Of a stretch of 64,000 nucleotides of DNA, positions 39,001 through 51,000 are shown piece by piece. Origin of the DNA: Tubulanus polymorphus (lineage: Eukaryota > Nemertea > Palaeonemertea > Tubulaniformes > Tubulanidae); assembly GCF_964204645.1 (NCBI RefSeq), contig NC_134031.1, positions 1,114,001 to 1,178,000 of the forward strand, written 5' to 3'. The notes under the pieces were generated by a model. It ran no database searches, was not told where the DNA came from, and worked only from the letters and a program-made list of their open reading frames with translations. How positions within the stretch are numbered: position 1 is the first letter of the stretch; the number at the start of each line of letters is the position of its first letter. The translations under genes and the position numbers were made by a program.

Positions 39001-42000
39001 AGTCCAGGGGTCTTACAAGAAGACAAGACCTTCAAAATTCCCACAAGTGCCCACAATTCCGGTAAGAAAATCTGAAAAGCACCCTTTCTGTAAAACATAG
39101 GCACAATTTTGCCCAAATATTCCGCTAATATGCTGCTGAAATGGCGATTTACCCTTGAAAACTTAGTAAACCCCCAAAATATGCCATTACCAGTAACATG
39201 TTATTTACTGTGGGTTTTTCCTGTTAAGGGAACGATGTTGTCTCAATTCAGAGGTTGACAACCGGAAACAAAAACGTAGCGTCAACATTTCTATCTCGTG
39301 GGAAATTTCTTTGTCCGTCTCTGTATTTTATAATCTGTGTTTGTATCTCATGTGTGTGTGTGTCACTGAATCATCGAAACAAATCCGTGAATTTCAGAAC
39401 AATGATTCGAATGATAAACGAAAGCTGCCCGATCGCAGTAAAGGAGAGGTAAAATTAGAGACAATAAACATTGGTATCATCAGTGACAGAGGTGACGGTA
39501 ATGGCATCCTGCGAGTCGTAATCTGAGAAATCATCGCCAAGTCATTTAACTGTATTTCAATCCTCCAAATCTTCGATTATTTTGAAAGCAACTTCATCTG
39601 AATTTTCTTATAAACTCATTTTAGAGCCAGTTATGAACCACACTTGTCCATCTAGTTACGGATTTTCCCAAATAAATAAAAACTTACAACACAGTGTTTG
39701 AAAATAACCCCAATGACTTCAAACCCATGGATAAAACTAAAACCTTTAGTCCAAATCCATTGATTGTTTACGTAATTAACAATGTATGAAGTCTATTCAT
39801 TTTGTGACTACAATATCATTGTCCAGTGGGAGATAGTTGAATAGATCAGGAAACTCCTGGGGCCAGTTGCTCAAAAGTTGGTTAAAAATAACCGGCGGAT
39901 AAATTTCGATAGTTACAATGAACTTTTAATTTTCACTACGTTTACTATCCACTGGTTAACTTTAACAAACCTTTGCGTCCCTGGTTTAATATCACCACAT
40001 TCTGCTTGATGTCGATTTCTCAGAGCTGACCAGTTGTCAGATGCATGTTAGCATGTCCGATCAATAAAATAGAACGCATCATAACATCGTATATGAAACT
40101 GCTGCGTAGACATACCTCGTAATGCAAATAGAACCTTTATCATTATCTCTGAAACTAATCAGATTTTTCAATCCTGAATTTAGCCCCCGAATAATGTTGC
40201 ATGAAGGAAACTAATGATAGAATGTCGAGCTCCTGAAAGAATAGGGTCAGAACGATTGTATCTGGGCCCTAGTCTACTGAACTGATTGACCCAGTATTGT
40301 CGTAGCTATGGTTCTATGACCTAGTTATTGTTTTATGACGTAGCTATGGTTCTATGACCTTATGACAGGTCTATGACCTAGTTATGGTTATATGACCTTG
40401 TCACAGGTATATGACCTAGTTATGGTTATATGACCTAGTTACAGTTCTATAGCTAAGTTCTCGTTAAAAGACCTCACAAAAACCTTAAGTCTATGTGACT
40501 TCATGAATTTGTGACCAAAATGAGCACAGTCTGGGTTAATCTTGAATGTAGACTCAGGGCTTAAAAGGAGCTTTGTGAAAAGACTATGTTAATGAACCCT
40601 CTCAATAGTATTAGCTGCGCGCCCTGTCAGTGAGCTGATTTTATCCACATATATTACGCATTATCATTAATCGTACTAATGTAAAACCTTTTTAAAAAAA
40701 AATCTTTTTGAAAGTTTATCTCGCATTTAGATGATGATATTATATTTAGAATAGAGCATGTTCAGGATTGGTGGGGCGCAACCGGGGCTCGGTAGTTTTT
40801 CCAGAAAAGTAATTAATAGATGTTTCTATCCGATGAGTTTGTATATGTGAGGACGGTATTTCGGAGCCCTGTTCAATATTTGGGATAAAGAGGTTGAATG
40901 AACACGGCTTCGAAATCAGTAATAAACCATTGTGACTTTGTTATAGTCATTTCGACATTCGTTGTTTAATGCTATTTTGATATGTTGATTTTTCAGCGTC
41001 CGCCATCTTTATTCCGGCGTCTGATGGGTGTGATGCGTACACCGACGACGCGTTCGAGTCAGAGTCTAGATTCGGAGCCGTCTGACGACCGCGATGAGCA
41101 CGGGTAAGAATCCACCAATCACCGCGCTATATACACTTTAGTTACAAAACAATTTTCTTCCGGATATTCTCGATTCTCACGAATACAAAACATCACTGAA
41201 CTTAAACAAGCTGAGCTCCTAACCCTACACTAGGAATAAGAAGAGTCCAAAATGCTTCCTCGAGCTAATGATTCATTCAATAATTTGACTTTTAAGTCAT
41301 CTTCAGGAATACTTATCATCACAAGGAAATGAATTTAAATTGAAAACTTTTGGATATTGAGTTAGATTTTTAAACATTAAGATATGACAAATTCTAGAGA
41401 TAACTCACATCAGTTTTCGATCTTTTGTGAGTTTTTTCTAAGATTGTGTATTTTCAATATTTCACATTTCACTTGATTAGGATTATATAGGGTTACACAG
41501 ATGAACTTATTTCAATCACACTGATCTTAAACAAACATCTCTTAGAGAATTCTAAAAGTTAACAGTAGCCCTACAACTACAAAACTATTACAATTTTTCC
41601 TTCTCTTCACTCATACATGTGTTGTAAATGTAGTAACCATTTTCTACACCATGAAATTTTCAACTTCATTTTACAATCTGATGTAGTAAGCTTCAAAATC
41701 AACATCATTTCACGGTTTTATCAGTTCTTTTCAATTTTATCAATTCCTTTCACATCAGCACAAATTTTCTGCTATTTTGCACCATTTTCACTACAAACTA
41801 TCGCAGATATTTACAATAAAGATGTTAAGATTTTTCTTTGTAAACATGCAGGGGGTCGTATCTGAAGGTACTGTAAAAATGATATTCTGTTAATGCAGCA
41901 TCAATGATATTTAGAAAATATGGAGACACTGAATTAACAGATTATTGTTTTTACAGTACCTACAACTTTGATATGAACCCCTGTGTTTAAATGTGCACAA

Positions 42001-45000
42001 AATGAGCCATTGAAAGATGGTTACATGCACACATGCTGATTGTGGCCAGACTCCGAACCCAGTTCCAAAGTTGTGAATCAAGATTTGACTTAACTAATTT
42101 TAACTCACACAACTGGATGGAACTGGATCCCGAGCTCAGAGTTAACTCTCTAACTCACAAACAGGAACCTGATGATTTTCTGCTTGGATCAAACCTATTT
42201 TGGATCAGAGCCAAAATCATTATCTTCCGACCACAATTTAGCGATTTGATGTTTTCACAATCAATGCCACAAAACAATTTCCATTGAATCCCAGATAAAG
42301 ACATTGATAGATCCTGCAGTGTGTCTTGAGTTTATTCATGTCCAATTTGGAATCTCCTCAAACTTAGCTGCAATCACACGAGCGACTTCAACTCATATCT
42401 ACTGTTCACACCGGTGCCATATAGGTCCATGCCTGTTTGACATGGACTAAATTTGGCCCTACCACAAACATCAGACCAGGCCCGTGCCAAATTTAATTAT
42501 GGGTCAAATTATTCAATGTGTATGTTGACTGGCTCAGGAAGTGACTCACCTCACTTGCAACATCATGGTTTTGATAGTATTTCAGTGAAGAGTGAGTGAT
42601 TTACATCTGAACATGCTCTCTGATTAGGCACGGGCCAAATTTTCTCCGTGTAATCGCAACACATGACTAAATGGTTCACTCTGTTTCTTGATGTACCAAG
42701 TCTTTGAGATTTGCTCTGATTCCAAGTTAGATATTAGAATTATTCATGACGAAACTTGTTTTGTGGCATATATTATATTATATTATATATACTTATTGAT
42801 GTATATTATCACTGGCTTTGTAACCACCACCAATGGGAACCACTGATCAATGTGTGTCTTCGCATGGAAGTTCCAAAGTAAATCTGACGATTTATTTTCA
42901 TTTTTTCGGTATCGGGAAATAGATTTTTTACCACTGATTTTCATGTTGTGTTGCTTGGGTGTGAAATGACTCAAGATCGCACCACTAGAGGGAGTGTGTG
43001 TATCTATGTGTATTTGTTTTACACAATATTTTGGTTGTTTCTTTTTTTAAGAACTCGATGTTGTGCTTAAATCGCACTGGTTTATCGTCCCGATAGAAGG
43101 AAATTGCTGAAAGGAGCTGTAATCATCCACACCTGCTTAGCACCAAAAACCACAATCAATGACTTCAGTTTAAATTTTCCCCCGCTATTAAAACAATGTG
43201 CAAACCGTTTTAAAACAGATCTCAATGTTACGATTCACACCTCAAAAGATGTTGTCATTTTCTATTTGCCTTTGAAATGAAACATATGCATCAACATTTA
43301 CTGTATTTCAAAACACCAACAGCAACACATGAATTTGTGATTGGAAACAATTTTACCAAAAACATGATGGAGATAGTTTGGCATTGAGTTATGCGCCCAT
43401 ATCCTAAACTTATTGTTCTATTAACATATAAGGTTCCTTTATATCTCAATAATAGACCCTGTCGTCCTGACAGTCTTCTTGGTGGCAGCTGTCATATAGA
43501 TTCATTGGTATTCAAGCTATTCCATGGACCCTTCATGACCACTAGACTTTCCCATTGTTATTCCAGGGAGCAATTCCCACCTTCTCTCAGTCTCTGTAAT
43601 TCGCGGGATACTCGATCCTGTATCATACCTGGGTTACATATACTTAAACAAACACAAACAGCAAACATCCATCAAAATTCTTAAGGCAGGCATAGGTCAA
43701 CACATGACACGATCAATCGGTTGCCAATGCACCGGTGTGTAGGTTGGCTGCGACTGGGAGGGACAGTCGCGTCGCTTCGCAGAAATTAGGACATGTGCTA
43801 ATTTTTACAGGCAGGCAGTCGCAAGAGTGAGTAGGTCAATGGGTATTTGCGACGCTATCGTGGCTAGCACAGAATCAAGGCACTAACAACCACGATGTCG
43901 ACCTATGCCTACCTTTAGATAAACTCTTAAAACTGACACGCCACAAATAAAGCTCCAGGATTGGTCGGTAGATCTAGTCGGTTTTATCGAAAAAAGATGA
44001 AGAAAATTGTTAGATTTTTGTCGAAGTCAACACACATATTGATCAAGGTCGAACCGGTGTGTCGTTTGGTTGGTTACACTTAACCGGTGATAGTTTACAT
44101 TACAGCGAACCTAAACCTCATTGGCAACGATCTTTCAGCTTCCTCAGACGGACGAGTAGCAAACGAAAACAACGAAATGAACCTCACGGTGAAAGTCTCA
44201 GCGCTCAGGTATGTATTATCAATCATCTCATATCAATGTCAACGATATATCGAAATATATGTGCTGTAAGATCTTCTTTTCTAGCAAGAGCGTAAGGGTG
44301 GGTGGGTGGCTAGGCCTAAACTGGGAAAATCAAAACGTCATCGAACTTTGAAATTGTGTTAGCTATAATAGTTAGTATATGTATATATACGTATATGCAG
44401 AAGGCAGCCGAGCAGGCTTTGGTATTACAGAAACTGATAGGAGTTTGGGGTGGTAGGAATCGTCAAGTGAAGGTATCGTTCACTGATCTGTAGCTGAACA
44501 GATTCTAAATATTAAGCGAAACACAGTATCTAACTGTAGATAGTCAGTCAATTATAGAAGTAATAGATACAATAATGCAATAAAAGACAAGGCGAAAGAG
44601 GCGGATGTTTTGGAATCAAGAAGCTTTGGCTCCATTTCTAAGAACCTGGTGCCAGTTTCATAGTCATGGCTATGATATAAGACCAGTCTAAGATCACTTT
44701 GGTTCTATGAAAAGCCAATCTTACAACTTAAGACCAGTTTTCACACACGTAGTAGTCGTGCTCCCTCTGAGTATGTAGTTCACATCGAAGTTCCTAGAAA
44801 ACAAACATTTAAGTTCATTGGAAAGATACATGTGCAGGAATATGTTGTAACTTGAGACTGATGATATCGTGTATTGTCTCTACGTATAGTTATTTGGTTT
44901 AATTTGGAAGCGCATTGATCAGGTATGCTAGAAAAACCGTCTAGATAAATCAATAGTTATTCATCTACCTAGCGCCGGAGCTTCCCCTCGGTTGAATTAC

Positions 45001-48000
45001 TCCATCACATATTCTTGAAATCTGGACGGTTCGTACATTGGTTGATAATGTTTCAGTTTCTAAGTTGAATGTGGTGGCACCTTTTCATCATTTCGGACTA
45101 AAATTCTGCCTTTAACAGCAATCACACGTAGACAATTTTGCTCAGGTCAAACTGGTCCAGACCAGAGAAAGGAGTCAAATTTGGCCCATGCCTAATTAAT
45201 GAGTGCGTTCACACATATATCACTCACATGTTACTAAAATGCTATTTAAACAATGGTGTTGCAAGTGAGGTAAGTCACTTCCAGAACCAGTTTAGCACTC
45301 TGAATAATTTGGGATGAGCCTGGTCTGCAGTTTGGCCAAACTTTGCCCTTCTCAAACACGCATGGACCCATTTGGCGCCAGTTTGAATGGTTGGCCCTGG
45401 TCAAGAACGCTTGGATGACCCATTTGGCACCAGTGTGATTGTGGCATTTGTGTAAAAAAAAGTATGCTATCGCATTGAACTTACGATCAAGTGATTGAAA
45501 CTGATAGAACCAGAGCTGTTTCCAGATCATCTCGGATAGCTTCGATATCCATCCAACCGCTTGTGATTTTTAGAAGAACCGATATTTCGTTTGTATTTTA
45601 TTTTCATTAGATGCCAATTTTCCCTTTCGTTCCACCTCAGTTTGTTCGTATTATACTCATAGAGAATTCCTATCCATATTATACATTTATATCTAAGGAT
45701 ATTGGGACTGATCCCTGCGTTTTTTCGTTACCATTATTTTCATGAATTTTTTTTTCAATTTCACATTTTTCTATACTTGAAATTTCCGAAATGTAGAAGG
45801 GTTGTATATATATATGAGAGTGTTGATTTCGGGTGGTAGCCCCCCTGACCTCATCAATACTTTATTTCCACTTGTATTTATTTATATATTATGTAGTTCT
45901 ATTAGTTGAGTTATTATTTTTAACCCTGATAATGAATCCTTTCGTTTTAAGTTAAGTTTTGTGAAGGTGAAATAGAATTGCTTTTAAGCAGACCTCATAG
46001 TGCATGCACATTTCATTTTCTTTTCTCACAACTTATGTTCGTCCTGACCTTCGTTTGAGTCATGCATGTTTCAGCAGGGCTAAAACTACTGTAGTTTTTA
46101 TCGCAATGAAAATATTAGAATTGATTTCAAGCCTTACATATTCTACATAGGCAAAAATTAGCAAGACCTCAAATCACGAAAGCCTTTAGTTTAGTATTAT
46201 AATACGGGTTATTAATGTAGAAACAATCTTCTCAATTTTATTAATATACAATTGACTTAGATGCATTTGGTAGGGCATGTCATCAGCATCCCCTTTGCCA
46301 CCACATTTCTTGACCTCTATCATTCTTCTAGTATCTTCCAATGGGAAGAAAGTTTCACAATGAATTCTGGAAACTAAATTGAACGTCATGAAACTGCATG
46401 AAACTTATATTTCTTATTCTCGATTATTCTTCAAACTTCAATCATTCGACACGAAAACTCTTTTAATTTCACTGACACTGTTCTTCTATACTTAAACGAT
46501 ATTTGAAATGTTGCATGTTAAGTCTATGGTTGTTTGGTCCTTTTTGAACTTGCATTTTTCATCACCTTTTGCTCAGTTTTTGTAACGGAAATATCATCCA
46601 TTTAATGACATACGAGCCACAGGGATTTTAGTCTCCTTATAGATCGTAGTTTAGTTTCTTTTCAATTTCATTATCATCCCCTGATATTAGTTATTAACAT
46701 AGAAATGAAGAAAAATATGATAAAATGTGTAAAAAGGTTTTCAAAGATCTTTGACCGGTTTTAATCCTTATAAATCCTTATTTTTTCCTTATCAAACTTC
46801 ATCTTAATTCGTACAATTTTAAATACAAATTGAACTTTTTCTTGAGTTTTTTTTTTTTTGTCAAGTTCAGAAGTAAATCTGATTTGAATTTGATATAATT
46901 GAATGTTGTTATATATTGTTATAATTCTTGTGTGAACAGGCTCGTGAGTCACAACCAGCACCACCACCAGCGGGGGCGGTGTCTACATCAGAGCCTTCTG
47001 CGTTCTCCAATCCGGCCTACATTCCGGATGATGAACCTGAGGTATTTCATTTGTTTTCTCTATTCGAAGCCAGATTTGCCGCAGCTAAAAATCCGGGTGC
47101 TGGACCTCCTCCCTCCTCGAATTAAACTACTCTAACTACTATCTTTCCGTATTCACCTCGTTTTATACCACACGGATATCGGGATCTAAACAATAAAACC
47201 ATCCTAATACATATCATTATTGCCAACATCTTTTTACGGGGCCTTTTTGCGCTTGAAAACATCCACAAAACATCTACAAATGCCTCGCATGAAATCCAAA
47301 ATGTTCGTTTTCATAACAGTCAAACTCATCGCATTACAGAATTCATCTTAAAAGAATCCCAATTTGTAATTCAATTAAGTGAATGTAAAACGTTATTTGT
47401 TAACGTAATGATCATCTCACCTACAATGTATAAAACGAGTTTGACTGTACTCAGTGTTGAGGCTGTACTCAGTGTTGAGGCTGTACTCAGTGTTGAGGCT
47501 GTACTCAGTGTTGAGGCTGTACTCAGTGTTGAGGCTGTACTGTGTTGAGGCTGTACTCAGTGTTGAGGCGCCCGCTGGTGACTTATGGATGTTTTTTTGT
47601 AGCTGTAACTGTTGGTTCAAAGTGAAATCTTAACGGCCGTGGTGAAAAACTTTGTTGTAGAAATCAACAACAACATCTTTAATTTAAGAGGTTTACAGTA
47701 ATTTTGGAATCTGTTCTGTTGAACCTTTTCTTTTTACTTTTTGTGTTCGCTTTGCTTAATCTTCGTTTATGATATTATAAATCGATATAAAGATTAGATG
47801 CATCTTTGTCTGATGCTGGTAATCTGACGATAATCTCCGGATGGGTGGGATCGAAATCAACAAAGTTCTCGAGTTGTTTTCATATTTTATTGTTTCTCAC
47901 AATCTTGAGCTTTAGTTTTTATATTCATTGCTATTTCGTTATATTTTTTTGTGTTGTTCTAAATTCTAAAAGGTTTATTCGAAGTGTTTTTTATACCCCA

Positions 48001-51000
48001 GTGGCTGAAAATATCTATAAGACCAAATTATTGATGGCCCAAATGTTGTGCTCGGGGAGAAAATTGAAGTTTGTTTAATTTCAACTGTACAATCAGATTC
48101 GAAATAAATAACTAGACCTAGGACGGAAGTCGGTCCAATTTTTACAAACGGTCTTCAACAAAAGATGTGAAGAATAGGTACAGCAGCGGCAGTGGAGTGT
48201 TAGAGAGTTTAAAAATCAGAGATTTCTTATAAATACAAGCGCTTCATCTCTCCAATTCAGCTACTACTTCTTTTCTGTATATTCAGATGAAAGATAGAAG
48301 CGCCATCTACTGAGTTTTTTACTCGTAACTGTTTTCTCAAACTTATTATCCACCTTGCCTTATCGCTTTTATAGTTTGGTGAAGGATATTAGTGTGTCCT
48401 CGATGTGTATCTGGGTTAATTAAATCTGTGTATTTTGTGAGGAAAATGTCGATTTCATTCGTCAGGGATTTGTTTTTTAAAATCTTGTATGACACTATTC
48501 TGATAAATACTAAGTAATAAGTGTGACTTTACATCAAAGATAGCTACATGAATTGATAATAAGCTACGATTTAAAATGTTACTTTTTGAACTTGTATTTT
48601 TTGTTTTGTTTTACTTGTCGTGTTGAACAGGACTTCTGAGACGCTGAAACAATTTCATACTACCACATTTAAGCCCTTTTCCCCTGGGATGAGGAAGTTA
48701 TACATCACAAGTAGTTAGTTTTTCCACAAATCTAAACCCTGGTGATATTCAAGTATGAGAATCGTTCTATTATTAGCACTGATTCTACGTGCTCTTAAGA
48801 GATTTGAAGACGAACAGTAATTTGTTGGCTAACTGATTTTATAAGCAGTATAAGCTTTCGCTATTAGAGCATAGCAGCTTCATGAGGTCAATCAGTCGGT
48901 GGAGAAACAACAGTATTTATAGGGAGATTGTTATTTCTGCATTGACTCTACTGATTTACCTGATCAGCCACTACGCACCAGCAGCAGTAGCTTATACTGC
49001 TAGTAAAATCAGTAAGCCTTCGAAGTATCAGTCTTCATGTTTTTTATGTGCCTCTATAAAGCCTGATTTCAGAAGTTCTGTTTCTGTGAGTGTTTATATA
49101 TTATTATATATATATATATAAGAGTGAAGGGATGAAGAAGTGGAATAAGAAAGATGATGAGAGTTTAGAAGGAAAGATAGTTAAATATATTGATGATGGA
49201 TGTGAGAAAGAGCAGTTGAAGTGGAAATAGTTGCACAGGCATTATTCATACAGTCTGGAACTAACTACAGCGGAACCTCGTTACAACGAACTCCAGGGGC
49301 CGGTTACATGACCAGTCTAAGACCAACCTAGTTCTATAGCCAATCTAACAACTTAAGACCAGTCTGACCACTTTTGGACTTAAGTCAAGACTGCATCAGG
49401 GGCCAGTATCACAGTAGTGACTTAAGTCCAAAATTGGTTTTAAATCTTAAGATTGGTCTTAAGTTGTTAGATTGGCTATAGAACTGAGTTGGTCTTAGAC
49501 TGGTCTTAAGTCTAAGTCACGACTGTGCAACTGGCCCTCGATCGATATATCGAGGCTCGTTATAACAAGGTTCCTCTGAAACCTGACTAAAATGATATCA
49601 ATAGTTTGAATGAATTTTCTCTCAATGATAAAATGTCTGTGCAGTTATAATCGGTCCTGTTTCCCCTGAATACATAACCTATAGCTTCTTGTGAGGTAAT
49701 GATGTCATTTTGCTACCCAACATTCCAGGGTATCGAAATGAAAGAAAGGCCAGACAGGCCCCCTGGTGATGACCAAGTGAGTAACCATTGTTTATTGCTT
49801 GTGGGAATGTGTGATTTTGTCAACAGTTCTTTTTTGTAAATCTATACCTTGTTATCGTGTGAGTTCGGCCAGACCATTTCAGCTTTTAACTGTGCACACA
49901 CAGTCAGTCATCAGGCTTGAATCTACTAAGAACGCGTGATACTTGATTTAACCCTGTGGTGCGATGATCTCCTTACCCTAAAATACCGACCAGCGAGGCT
50001 TACTGTCGTTACATACGGTCAAACTCCGATAGGGCGTCATGGCTGGAACCATTCGTACGTTGATAATTCATCCAAGTGACGAATTACACTAAGTTAATTG
50101 TGTTAGAAATACAAATTGTTACTCGAACAGGGTGGCGCCACTGATCTGGAAAACATGGAAACTCTTGGAATTTGGATGCATTATTGATTGAAGTGTTTCT
50201 ATATCAAGTCGTGATTCAAAAAAGATGAATAAGTTTTAACATTTTGAACAAAGAAATTCCTCGTATCTATTCAGGGAATTTTCTGTTATAACATGGAAAA
50301 ATCAGGGAAAACCCGGGGGGCTTTGTCGGTGGAAACTGGCGCCACCTGGCAAAAGTAGTCGACCTCAGAAATGACGACTTATCGGATAACGACTTAATCG
50401 AGTTTGATTGTGTTAACGAAAAACAGCTCTTTTAAATCTTACCTCGGGTTAAATTAGTTGCAAGGAGTCATTCATTAAATACATACACAGATCAATGAGG
50501 AGACTTCCACTCTTTCATATGTACAAAATGCTTATAATGGCAGTAAATCAGTTAAATCATGTGTGTGTAGTTTATGAACGACCCTTCGAGTCAAACTCCA
50601 CAGATTCACAAACCTACATCAGAGACTGTGTTAGAATTCATTACTCAAGATTCCTGGCTAGAATCGTCATCTCTCTCTCTCTCTCGTTTACAGGGTATAT
50701 TTGATGAATGCTACTCTCTCTATCTCTCTCTCTCTATATTGGTGTTTTCCAACTCCTCCTCCTGGCTGTTATCTATTCTTTCTATTCGAATGTTTCTATT
50801 CATACTTCTACCTCTTTCATTGATTAAATGGATATTTTAAAGTGTCATCCTCCCTGTTACCCTGTTGTACCCCTCAGACTAATCACCGACAACCCGACGT
50901 GTACCTCGGTGGTATCGTATTGTACAAACGTTGAAAACTATGTGAGAATTTATAGTCTTAGTATGATATGAATTTTAGCTTTGTCTCGTGACGTAATCCA

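Larger units (their letters stand above)
36936..40996. other. Introns around the post-IQ microexons
   Basis: Apart from exons at 38071-38088 and 39398-39448, this span holds a tcatcttcagg-family remnant near 38205-38360, a foldback element at 39859-39985 and a diffuse tandem array at 40285-40460. The open frame at 37516-37818 has no recognised product. Confidence 0.5.
41104..44105. other. Intron in the C-terminal tail
   Basis: Contains a palindromic element (about 42053-42132), two MITE-like elements (42371-42660, 43685-43913) and a tcatcttcagg-family remnant near 41230-41310. No exon recognised. Confidence 0.55.
47126..49728. other. Intron in the C-terminal tail
   Basis: Holds the 18-bp array, a (TA)n run near 49103-49120 and a nested foldback region at 49271-49574. 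No exon recognised. Confidence 0.5.

Noticed and set aside
38978-39061. 84-nt exon candidate with a near-consensus donor (ccg|gtaaga)
   Set aside because: In the phase required after 36935 or 38088 it meets a stop. A 10-nt version of the preceding microexon would open it, but then the next exon meets a stop.
48605-48660. Possible exon after gttgaacag at 48629
   Set aside because: The required phase gives a stop at the third codon and no donor follows nearby.
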